A stretch of DNA of 35,610 nucleotides, taken from positions 1 through 35,610 of the IMG/VR virus record IMGVR_UViG_3300011187_000028, one strand, 5' to 3'. Under the pieces are notes generated by a model. It searched no databases. It had not been told where the DNA came from and worked only from the letters and a program-made list of their open reading frames with translations. Of the stretch, positions 25,508 to 32,093 are shown piece after piece. The DNA is from a virus. The translations under genes were made by a program, and so were the position numbers. The stretch's first letter is position 1, and each line of letters starts with the position of its first letter.

Positions 25508-27148
25508 TTATATTCCAATAATTGTTCCCGTAAATAATAGTAAGCTTATTTCGCTGTTCGGCTCTAATTCATATTTTACCGAATAGGCATCTTGGTCTCT
25601 CGAAATAGTTATGTTTGAGAAACTAAGTATCAGTGCCCCACCTCCACTTGGAGAAACAGCTCTTAATTCTTTCTTGGTGAAAGAGCGAACATCTTCGGGC
25701 GAAGATGAAGTTCTATTAACTCCATTCGGGTCTTTTAGCAACCTTGTATAAGAATTAATGATAAGCTGCTTGTTCACTTGCCTTGTAATTCTTTTGATTT
25801 GCTTGCTCGATATAGTATTGTCTTCATTAACAAGGAACTGATTGTTTTGAAGCGTATTCACGCCCTTAACTATGTCGAAAGTGCCAAATTCATTCCTGAA
25901 CATGACAAGACCTGCATTTAAGCCAAGCGTAACGTCCTTGTCATTCAAAGGGTAGGTTGTGCCGTCAATGTCAATTTCCTTGTAAGTAATTGGAACTTGT
26001 GGCTCTAATCCAGCCTCCCTACCTAAAATTGCACAGCAAGAGTAAATAGAAGAATAAGTTCTTGTACCAAGCTGAGTGTTGATTTTAGCGTCTCCATGAG
26101 TTACGGTAACAGTATCATTGTCAAATACCGCACAAGTAGCCCTACTAAAAGCCAATTCGTCTTGGTCGTCCCCTGCTGCAATGTAAAGCTCAGGTTTATA
26201 CTTGGACTGAGTAACACAGAAAGGTAAATAAGTATTTTGATTCAGTGTGCTTTGCGCTGCACTTGTTCCAAAATTATCAGAAATAACAAAAGAAATATTG
26301 TCTTTTGCATGTTTGTCCAAAATAGACTGAACAAGAGCTGTGTCATAAACTTCTGTTCCACCCGTAAATAGAGCTAAAGTATCGTTGTCATCCAAATCTG
26401 CACTATCAACAGAAGCATCCCCGTCCGTAGTAGAGCTAACTAATTTAAAGTAAGACTTGAACGTAAAGTTAGTGCTCATCCAAGCAACAAGCTCTGTTAC
26501 TGTTGAAAAAGGGTCTGAAGTAACCAAAACATCAAATAATTTCAGGTCATTCTTAGCCTTATTGTCATAAGGGTTTCCATTGGTATCAAGCCCTTTAAAT
26601 CTACCCCTGCGAAACTCAAGAACGTATTTTGTAGGATCTAAAGTCGAGGCTTTCATTATAACGCCATAGCCTTTAGCAAGGACACTTGAACTATTAAGCT
26701 CACCGTTTCCAATAATACCTTCATTTCTAACGGCTATTTGAACAGTTCCTCCATTTGTAACAGAGGAACTACCATCATTATCACCTGTGAAGGTATAGGT
26801 GTATTTAGCAGAAACAGTTGTGGCAGCCTTAGCAAAAATAACACTACTTACGCCCGGAGCTCCTACCCCTAAAGGGAAAAACAAAGGCTTTGCTAACAAC
26901 CACCAAAGACCACCTTCAATAGAATTACGCATTTCATCAATGTCATTGAAGGTATAGGTTGGCACTCCCGATTCAAGATCAGAACTTGCGCCAGCACCGC
27001 CTCCAAAAGTAGCACCTGTGCCAGTGTCTATTACTAATACAGTTCCGTAATCATTGGTAACTGGTGGATTTTGTACGCCAGAAACTATCTGTGAGTAACT
27101 GCCCGGAATTGTAATTTTTACTCCACCAAAGTTGAAACTTGTAGCCAT
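25508..27148 (-). CDS. Tail sheath protein
   Basis: Contractile sheath, defining this as a myovirus-type tail. The 546-aa protein has the sheath N-terminus (VKITIPGSYSQIVSGVQN), a nucleotide-loop-like Gly-rich stretch (GTGATFGGGAGASSD), and VGAPGVSSVIFAKAATT, a typical sheath phrase. A strand-rich variable middle follows. The C-terminal domain (QIKRITRQVNKQLIINSYT, then DVRSFTKKELRAVS) resembles the conserved core that joins neighbouring sheath subunits. The start ATG is preceded by an A-rich leader. A 126-bp gap upstream holds no confident promoter (best box TATTTTTA at 27171-27164) but one copy of a 23-bp repeat. Confidence 0.93.
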   Translation of the reverse strand: MATSFNFGGVKITIPGSYSQIVSGVQNPPVTNDYGTVLVIDTGTGATFGGGAGASSDLESGVPTYTFNDIDEMRNSIEGGLWWLLAKPLFFPLGVGAPGVSSVIFAKAATTVSAKYTYTFTGDNDGSSSVTNGGTVQIAVRNEGIIGNGELNSSSVLAKGYGVIMKASTLDPTKYVLEFRRGRFKGLDTNGNPYDNKAKNDLKLFDVLVTSDPFSTVTELVAWMSTNFTFKSYFKLVSSTTDGDASVDSADLDDNDTLALFTGGTEVYDTALVQSILDKHAKDNISFVISDNFGTSAAQSTLNQNTYLPFCVTQSKYKPELYIAAGDDQDELAFSRATCAVFDNDTVTVTHGDAKINTQLGTRTYSSIYSCCAILGREAGLEPQVPITYKEIDIDGTTYPLNDKDVTLGLNAGLVMFRNEFGTFDIVKGVNTLQNNQFLVNEDNTISSKQIKRITRQVNKQLIINSYTRLLKDPNGVNRTSSSPEDVRSFTKKELRAVSPSGGGALILSFSNITISRDQDAYSVKYELEPNSEISLLLFTGTIIGI

Positions 27149-27207
27149 AGTTCTTATTTTACGTAAAAATAAAGATTTGCGGAACCATTAATTAGTGATA
27201 AGCATTT

Positions 27208-27230
27208 TATTTTGTTTAATCTTTTTATTT
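27208..27230. repeat. 23-bp AT-rich repeat, copy 1 (intergenic)
   Basis: This sequence, with core TTTTGTTTAATCTTTTT, is identical over 23 bases to 34492-34514. This copy lies in the 126-bp gap upstream of the sheath gene; the other is inside the protease-scaffold gene. A 23-base exact match 7.3 kb apart is unlikely by chance but is AT-only apart from two bases. Its function is unknown. Confidence 0.5.
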
Positions 27231-27274
27231 ATGACAAACTCACCTTTTAGATTAACCACCTTTATTTTTGTGAA

Positions 27275-27985
27275 CTACCCATCAGGCGCATCAGGTTTAT
27301 CCGTTTCATCAGGTATTCCCGAAGGATAGCCCTGAAATGCAACTTTAGCCAACCTCTCGCTCGTAAACAAAGAAGGCACTCCAATTTCATATTGGTATTG
27401 CAAAGTAAGTGATCTTGCAAAAACCCCATTAGGCACAGAATCAGGGTTTAGATTTATATCCGAACCTGAAAGTCTTGCAGATTCTATTCCTGCCAAATTA
27501 AGGCTTTGGGTTATAGCCACTCCGCAAGCACGCAAAACATTATAAAGCAAAAGAACTTCGTTGCTATTGTCAGAAGTGATTACAATATTATAAGCTCCTT
27601 TATACCGCCTTGAAAACTTATTTCTGTATGTTACCGTATCATCGTCATTCTCCACTTCCGTTCCCCCAATGTAGCCCTCATCAACTCCAATCCCTTCTCC
27701 TTCCACTTGCTCTCCATCACCTGCCATCATTAAATGAACAGAGGGGACGTTAGCCATCTTTTTATTAAAGAACATATTGACCTGAATGTCCCTTGGATTG
27801 TCATTTTTTTCTCCAAATACAGAATCGGCTTGCTCTAAAAAATTATAATTCTCAATACCCCCTGAATCACTCAAAAGTAAACCAAGATAAGACTTGGACT
27901 TATCAGAATTCCCCTTATAATCTTCTTTTAGAAAATTTACAATATTCCTTATAGAGTTATATATGACTACTTCAGGTATAAGCAT
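27275..27985 (-). CDS. Tail completion / terminator-type protein
   Basis: The 236-aa product immediately precedes the sheath, where myophages encode the tail terminator that caps the tube at the neck. The N-terminus is amphipathic (VIYNSIRNIVNFLKED). The middle is strand-rich (RDIQVNMFFNKKM, VPSVHLMMAGDGEQ), followed by KGAYNIVITSDNSNEVLLLY, a fold-like pattern for terminator proteins, and an acidic Pro-rich C-terminal tail (DETDKPDAPDG). The start overlaps the upstream stop as TAATG. The role is inferred from order; no firm family motif is seen. Confidence 0.7.
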   Translation of the reverse strand: MLIPEVVIYNSIRNIVNFLKEDYKGNSDKSKSYLGLLLSDSGGIENYNFLEQADSVFGEKNDNPRDIQVNMFFNKKMANVPSVHLMMAGDGEQVEGEGIGVDEGYIGGTEVENDDDTVTYRNKFSRRYKGAYNIVITSDNSNEVLLLYNVLRACGVAITQSLNLAGIESARLSGSDINLNPDSVPNGVFARSLTLQYQYEIGVPSLFTSERLAKVAFQGYPSGIPDETDKPDAPDG

Positions 27986-28785
27986 TACAATAGTTTACTT
28001 AGTGCTTGATTTATTCCAGCATTAACTTCAAAAGGCATTTCAGGTCTGAACTCATCCATTGCCTTATCAGCAAGATTGTAGGCATTAATTCCGGGATGAA
28101 TCCAAGAATTGGGGTCTGAATTATCAGATACTCGCCTAAAGTTCATGTAAATATTTTGTTGGGTCTTTGGGTCTTGCACTTTACTTAGCCCTTGATAGAT
28201 AGATGATTTTCTTTGATACTCGTCAAAAGTCTTGTTTTCAGAAAGGTTCGACACGGCAGCCCTCATTGTTGGTGCTTGGAATTGGTCGGGTATATCGTAT
28301 GCGCTCATTCCACCGCCCGAAACAGGAATAGTCTGTTCTTTTTGCTTTACTGTTTCATAAACTGCTTCGTTCATCTTAAAAGCAAACAAATCGCTTTCAC
28401 CTATTGCATCAGGAGTAGCAACACGAAAAGGAATTGTCAAATACCACCCTTTGCCGTTCTTTTTGGTTTTCTTTTTATTGGATTTTGCAAAATTGGGCTT
28501 CATGTCAAAAGCACCAACACCCTCTTCCAAGAAGCCTACCATTTCATCATTTGCCCAATTAAGCACAACAGAACCGCTTAATCTGCCTTCATCAACGACA
28601 GATAAGGAATCTATATACCTTTTCCTTGTGCGCTTTAAGTTCTTATTAGCTTGGCTTTCCCATTCACGGGCAAATGCAGCAGTTACCTCTTTGACAACAA
28701 AGCCCATCATCCCGTCAACTTGGGCCTTATTGAGCGAAAACTGCTCGGTAATAGCTCTTGTGTCAAATACAATAGGCTCTATCAT
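27985..28785 (-). CDS. Neck / head-tail joining protein
   Basis: The 266-aa product has an N-terminal helix (VVKEVTAAFAREWESQANKN) and a basic Lys-rich loop (KSNKKKTKKNGKGWYLTIPF). A C-terminal motif RVSDNSDPNSWIHPGI is characteristic of neck proteins of the HK97-gp10-like / myophage neck type. It lies between the moron-like cassette and the tail terminator. It probably forms part of the ring joining connector and tail. The family-level call is moderate, based on the SWIHPGI phrase and position. Confidence 0.75.
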   Translation of the reverse strand: MIEPIVFDTRAITEQFSLNKAQVDGMMGFVVKEVTAAFAREWESQANKNLKRTRKRYIDSLSVVDEGRLSGSVVLNWANDEMVGFLEEGVGAFDMKPNFAKSNKKKTKKNGKGWYLTIPFRVATPDAIGESDLFAFKMNEAVYETVKQKEQTIPVSGGGMSAYDIPDQFQAPTMRAAVSNLSENKTFDEYQRKSSIYQGLSKVQDPKTQQNIYMNFRRVSDNSDPNSWIHPGINAYNLADKAMDEFRPEMPFEVNAGINQALSKLL

Positions 28786-28835
28786 TCTATGAAAATAAGA
28801 AAAATATTGAGCCTATTCTAAAATTCACAACGGTA

Positions 28836-28910
28836 TTACTCCGACTTATACGCTCCCCAACAAAGGGCTACCAACACCACAAAGGTGAGTATTGCTTCTA
28901 TGTAAATCAT
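28836..28910 (-). CDS. 24-aa single-span membrane peptide in moron-like cassette
   Basis: A small gene of 25 codons (24 residues plus stop). The product reads MIYIEAILTFVVLVALCWGA followed by YKSE: almost entirely one transmembrane helix with a short charged end. Its ATG overlaps the TGA of the 91-aa gene (ATGA), so it is probably translated by coupling. Small size and membrane nature fit a regulator or toxin-like peptide, a holin-associated protein, or superinfection-exclusion factor. The last 50 bp before the next gene (28785) hold nothing else that I can see. Confidence 0.62.
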   Translation of the reverse strand: MIYIEAILTFVVLVALCWGAYKSE

Positions 28911-29182
28911 ATTCGGTTGTTTTTACGGGTTCGTAGCTCAAAAAATCCATCAAATTCAGGGAACAATGCAATCATCTTTCGGGCATAGTCGGCAGTATAA
29001 TTGTTGTTTACCTTATAGCCATCATTGCCTTTTGCCTTTGTTTCCCATCGGATAACTTCGCAAATCTGCTTTGACCCGATTATCTTAAATCCCTTTTCAT
29101 GTTTTGCCCGTAAAGCAATTTGCTTGAAGGCATTCCATATTTCAGGGTTTTCTTTGTCGTACTTTTCAAATGAATTGTTCAT
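28907..29182 (-). CDS. Conserved small phage protein in moron-like cassette
   Basis: This 91-aa basic, helical protein belongs by pattern to a small family widespread in phages and bacteria: ENPEIWNAFKQIALRA at the start, then ICEVIRWETKAKGND, YKVNNNYTADYARKM and PEFDGFFELRTRK. The family has no known function to my knowledge. The start is ATG 29182; the TTG at 29188 is an in-frame upstream alternative. It has its own promoter and upstream palindrome and is followed by a coupled 24-aa membrane peptide. Two genes with a private promoter inside neck genes look like a moron. DNA binding is possible but not shown. Confidence 0.8.
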   Translation of the reverse strand: MNNSFEKYDKENPEIWNAFKQIALRAKHEKGFKIIGSKQICEVIRWETKAKGNDGYKVNNNYTADYARKMIALFPEFDGFFELRTRKNNRI

Positions 29183-29206
29183 ATTCAAACCGTTTAATTA
29201 CAGAAA

Positions 29207-29238
29207 CAAATCTAAGAAAAGATTTTTTATTATGCAAA
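29207..29238 (-). promoter_or_regulatory. Bacteroidota-type promoter for the 91-aa / 24-aa cassette
   Basis: On the minus strand, TTTG (29238-29235), 20 bases, then TAGATTTG (29214-29207): a perfect TAnnTTTG box with correct spacing. Its -33 region ATTTGCATAATAAA resembles that of the promoter at 18649-18680. The start codon at 29182 lies about 18 bases after the expected start site. Confidence 0.7.
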
Positions 29239-29250
29239 TTATTATTTGCA
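29233..29250. repeat. Inverted repeat TGCAAAT-N4-ATTTGCA at the -33 element
   Basis: A perfect 7+7 inverted repeat with a TATT centre overlaps the -33 TTTG of the cassette promoter, and the promoter at 18649-18680 has one half of it. It may be a regulator site or only a duplicated -33 element. Confidence 0.45.
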
Positions 29251-29255
29251 AATTA

Positions 29256-29273
29256 TTAAACTTAGTTTAAATT
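29256..29273. promoter_or_regulatory. 18-bp palindromic motif, copy upstream of the cassette promoter
   Basis: TTAAACTTAGTTTAAATT contains a 15-bp palindrome (TTAAACT, one base, AGTTTAA) plus an AATT flank. It is the same motif as at 35363-35380 and 35439-35456. Here it lies 17 bases upstream of the -33 element, a plausible activator position, and touches the stop codon of the 275-aa neck gene. Confidence 0.6.
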
Positions 29274-30099
29274 AACAGTTTGGGGACTTGGTTTTTGAAA
29301 GGCAGCCTCCTTCTTGGTCAAAGGAATTGTCAATTATCCTGTCAGCAGCTCTGTTTTGCATGTCCTTGATATAATGAGCTCTGCGACCTATTGCGGAATT
29401 TGGCATTTGCTGATTGGTTTCTTTGCCACCCACCTTCGCAAAAGAGTTCATATACTCCCTTGCAATATCCATTATGTGATACTGAGTTTTGTGAGTGTAT
29501 CGAATGGTAATTGTAAGCCCACTGTCAGAGTCGAACTCAGACTTGAATTTATTATCAAGAACAAAAACATTCTGATTGCTGATATTATAGTCTGTATTCA
29601 AAGTCAATCTTTGATATGCGGACTCCACGCCCTTAAAAAGACCTACATAGTCAGCTTCCATAAGGTTGTACTGCAAATACGCAAAAAGGGCTGAATCGGT
29701 GTCCGCTTCCTTAATATGAAGCACTTCGGCAAATATAGACCTGCTCCTAACAACGGTTATTCTATCCATAAAAGACAAAGGAATGTCATCATTAACACTA
29801 ATATTAACAGTACCTATGGATTCCTGAGACCACTCTTTGTATTTATTTTCCCTATCAACTCCATGAATAATGGCTCTTGTCTGCAAAGGATTGATAAACA
29901 CCCACCCTGTGCCTCCGCAATTCTTACAATTTGATCTTTGATTGGAGCTTTTAGATTTACAAGCGCATTGGAGGGCTTTCTCAAACACAACGTCATTCCC
30001 AAGCTCATTTATGGTATTAGTGAACTCACTTTTACTAAATCGGGCTACAGGCCGCCCTACACCTGACTTAGTTGGCTGTATTTTAATTATACCTGACAT
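29272..30099 (-). CDS. Neck protein with zinc ribbon
   Basis: The 275-aa product has a Cys cluster near residues 44-62 (CACKSKSSNQR, then CKNCGGTGWVF): two CxC/CxxC pairs ending in CGGTG, as in zinc ribbons of phage neck or head-completion proteins. The rest is strand-rich (GTVNISVNDDIPLSFMDRIT, LTITIRYTHKTQYHIMDIA) and ends with basic, Cys-containing sequence. It follows the head-tail connector by 3 bp. A head-completion or neck function is likely from order. The zinc site is read from sequence; its role is unknown. Confidence 0.78.
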   Translation of the reverse strand: MSGIIKIQPTKSGVGRPVARFSKSEFTNTINELGNDVVFEKALQCACKSKSSNQRSNCKNCGGTGWVFINPLQTRAIIHGVDRENKYKEWSQESIGTVNISVNDDIPLSFMDRITVVRSRSIFAEVLHIKEADTDSALFAYLQYNLMEADYVGLFKGVESAYQRLTLNTDYNISNQNVFVLDNKFKSEFDSDSGLTITIRYTHKTQYHIMDIAREYMNSFAKVGGKETNQQMPNSAIGRRAHYIKDMQNRAADRIIDNSFDQEGGCLSKTKSPNC

Positions 30100-30102
30100 A
30101 TC

Positions 30103-30894
30103 TTAAATCGCTCCCCATGAAATACCGACATATCTTTGGCGAATTATCGGCAACTGCTCCTTTAATTCTTTTTCATACTGCCTAATACGAGCTGAATAGG
30201 CTGAGTTTTCTGCTGACTGAGTTGTTTGTATGCCTTGAGAAAGACCATCTATGCTGATATTAGATGAAGCTATACCTGCACCAATTACTAGATCACCACC
30301 GACATTTAACACCTTTATGCTGGCAAGCTTTCCAACTATGTCAATAATGTCAAAAGGAATGCGGTCAAAGCCTGTTACATACTTGACAGTCCAATATTCA
30401 GGAATTTCCCTTGCAAAGCCATAACCTATTTCTGGAATTATGCCTGAGAAAACAACTGTGCTTGAAATAGCTGTGCTATTCTGTCCTGCTGGAACTACAT
30501 AAATGTTTCTGTGGTAAAGTTGACCATCCGATTCTTTTTTAGCCGTTAGCCACTCTTGAGGGTATGTGGCTTGCTTAGTGGTATTAAGGAACCCCTCCAA
30601 TGACAAAGGACAAACAACGGGGTAAGTGCATCTTATATAACCCCAACTTTCCCAAAGGTTCCTGTCAAATGGAATGGTTTCTTCAAAAACTTGTTTTGCA
30701 AACTTGACGTTTAGAAACTGCTCAAGGTTTTGTTGGGCAGCCTGTAAGTACAATTCATAGGCACTGTCAGGGTAAGTTCCACCTTGCTGGTCTTCAATCT
30801 CTATGCCAAACAAATACTTATCCTTCAGGTCTTTTACGGAAAGAGCCTGTCCAGAATTCTTTTTGTATTTTATGGCATAGTCAAGCTGTGGCAT
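30103..30894 (-). CDS. Head-tail connector / adaptor protein
   Basis: The 263-aa product has the layout of myophage adaptor proteins that sit under the portal. It has an N-terminal helical region (YELYLQAAQQNLEQFL) and a strand region with ESWGYIRCTYPVVCPLSL. PEYWTVKYVTGFDRIP and the helix IVGKLASIKVLNVGGDLV follow. The most recognisable part is the C-terminal motif SSNISIDGLSQGIQTTQSAE followed by YSARIRQYEKELKEQLP. It lies between a lipoprotein gene and the neck protein. Start ATG with an A-rich leader. Confidence 0.84.
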   Translation of the reverse strand: MPQLDYAIKYKKNSGQALSVKDLKDKYLFGIEIEDQQGGTYPDSAYELYLQAAQQNLEQFLNVKFAKQVFEETIPFDRNLWESWGYIRCTYPVVCPLSLEGFLNTTKQATYPQEWLTAKKESDGQLYHRNIYVVPAGQNSTAISSTVVFSGIIPEIGYGFAREIPEYWTVKYVTGFDRIPFDIIDIVGKLASIKVLNVGGDLVIGAGIASSNISIDGLSQGIQTTQSAENSAYSARIRQYEKELKEQLPIIRQRYVGISWGAI

Positions 30895-30900
30895 TTCAGG

Positions 30901-31326
30901 TTACTCCTTCTTGTCTTCTAATTTAAGGCTTCCTTTATTGGTGCGATTGGGTACGATTGACGACAATAGGTTGTAAATAACGGTCAAAGGTGTCCAATTA
31001 GCAGCAGCAGGTATAAATCGTAAAACAACTTCTATTAATACTATTATAAGCCCAGCTATCCACCATATCCAACCAACAGGAGTCGTTGGCAAATCATTGG
31101 CTACACCAGTAGAGTCACTTGAAACAAGCCCTGCGGACAGAACCCTATTCGAGCAATTTTCACAATAACAATAAAAGGAATGGTTTTCAATTGATTGAAC
31201 GTCAACCACCATTTCGCCTGTTTGCTCCACACTGAAGTCATTTAAAACAGGACTATCTACTTGCTCAACACAAGAAAACATCGTAAAACTTAGCGCAATC
31301 AACGCCATTAAAAATAGATTTTTCAT
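30901..31326 (-). CDS. Lipoprotein with C-terminal membrane helix (u-spanin-like topology)
   Basis: This 141-aa protein starts with a lipoprotein signal: MKN, hydrophobic core (LFLMALIALSFTMF) and a lipobox-like MFSC with Cys 19. A ~65-residue periplasmic stretch follows, with a CYCENC cluster at 53-58. Then comes a Trp-rich transmembrane helix at about 86-105 (WIWWIAGLIIVLIEVVLRF), a weaker hydrophobic segment and a basic end. Lipid anchor plus C-terminal transmembrane helix is the topology of unimolecular spanins such as T1 gp11. A superinfection-exclusion lipoprotein is the alternative. It is embedded between head genes, 30 bp after the 162-aa gene. Confidence 0.78.
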   Translation of the reverse strand: MKNLFLMALIALSFTMFSCVEQVDSPVLNDFSVEQTGEMVVDVQSIENHSFYCYCENCSNRVLSAGLVSSDSTGVANDLPTTPVGWIWWIAGLIIVLIEVVLRFIPAAANWTPLTVIYNLLSSIVPNRTNKGSLKLEDKKE

Positions 31327-31356
31327 AATTACTTGGGTTTTGGTTTAAAAATAAAG

Positions 31357-31845
31357 TTAGTTTAATTTGTCAATAAGGAGTTCTTTCATGTCTTTTTTAG
31401 ACCTTGGAAGCTTATCGCCCTCTTTTATCAAGTTTGCGTCCAAAGCAATCTCTTTCAATGCATCCATCTTGTCGATAGAATTGATTATGTCGATTAGCTC
31501 TTGTTTAGAAGAACCTGTTTTGATTTCTTCGTCCTCCTGATTTTGGTCAAGAACTTCCCCATCGTCTGACTTCTTATTGATATCCTCACCTTTGTCTTCA
31601 TGCAATGGCTTTGATTCGTCATCTTTGGGCTTGCCATTAGATTTATCAGAAACAGGCTTGCTTTGCCCTGCTCCACTGTTTACAACTACAAGACCTATGC
31701 CAAGACCAACTAACTGATTGGCGTTCTCTTTAGATGTGGAGAATTGGCAATCCTTGTCATATTCTATTTTACCAACAATGGGTAAATGAATTGATCTTCC
31801 TGCTACGTGTGGCATTTTTGTGTTTTTTAATACAACATCTGGCAT
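31357..31845 (-). CDS. Small head-associated protein with acidic linker
   Basis: This 162-aa protein follows the capsid terminator and promoter. The N-terminal ~60 residues are strand-rich and compact (MPHVAGRSIHLPIVGKIEYD, LVGLGIGLVVVNSG). A long acidic, low-complexity linker follows (DESKPLHEDKGEDINKKSDD). The C-terminal ~45 residues are helical (ELIDIINSIDKMDALKEIAL, KKDMKELLIDKL), possibly a small HeH/LEM-like fold. Order suggests a minor capsid, decoration or assembly protein. The family is not recognised. It has its own promoter, so its level can differ from the capsid protein. Confidence 0.75.
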   Translation of the reverse strand: MPDVVLKNTKMPHVAGRSIHLPIVGKIEYDKDCQFSTSKENANQLVGLGIGLVVVNSGAGQSKPVSDKSNGKPKDDESKPLHEDKGEDINKKSDDGEVLDQNQEDEEIKTGSSKQELIDIINSIDKMDALKEIALDANLIKEGDKLPRSKKDMKELLIDKLN

Positions 31846-31879
31846 AACTATTGGTTTTCGTTTGTTAAAATTTAGGTCT

Positions 31880-31911
31880 TAAAGATAATTCTTTTATCCA
31901 AGTATTCAAAA
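31880..31911 (-). promoter_or_regulatory. Promoter between capsid terminator and next head gene
   Basis: On the minus strand, TTTTG (31911-31907), 19 bases, then TATCTTTA (31887-31880): a 7-of-8 match to TAnnTTTG at consensus spacing. The -33 element directly abuts the terminator T-run, so transcription is re-started for the genes from 31845 onward. Confidence 0.5.
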
Positions 31912-31943
31912 CAAAAAAAAAGAGAGGCTGCCGATGCCTCTCT
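31912..31943 (-). terminator. Rho-independent terminator behind the capsid gene
   Basis: On the minus strand, AGAGAGGC (31943-31936), a 7-base loop and GCCTCTCT (31928-31921) form an 8-bp GC-rich stem, followed by a run of T residues. It lies 8 bp past the end of the open -1 frame extension (31951) and about 100 bp behind the annotated capsid stop. It is the clearest terminator in the window. Confidence 0.92.
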
Positions 31944-31950
31944 TCTCATT

Positions 31951-32093
31951 TCAAACTAAACAGATGTAAACTACCCACCCAAGCAATCCAATGTTCTTTG
32001 CCGCATTTTCATCGGCATCGAATACGGAATCGCAATGAAAAGTTGTTACGAAGTCAATGTTTTTCCACAGTTTACGAATTTCACCATTTTTTT
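31951..32093 (-). other. Possible -1 frameshift C-terminal extension of the capsid protein
   Basis: In the -1 frame of the capsid gene the sequence is open from 32190 to TGA at 31953-31951, continuing 95 bp past the capsid stop. It has no ATG or GTG, and the only TTG is near the end. A run of seven A on the coding strand (plus-strand T at 32087-32093) spans the two Lys codons 480-481 and could shift reading by -1. The product would continue NGEIRKLWKNIDFVTT, then FHCDSVFDADENAAKNIGLL and GWVVYICLV, giving a protein of about 526 aa instead of 494. Phage T7 makes 10B from 10A by a comparable -1 shift. Confidence 0.5.
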
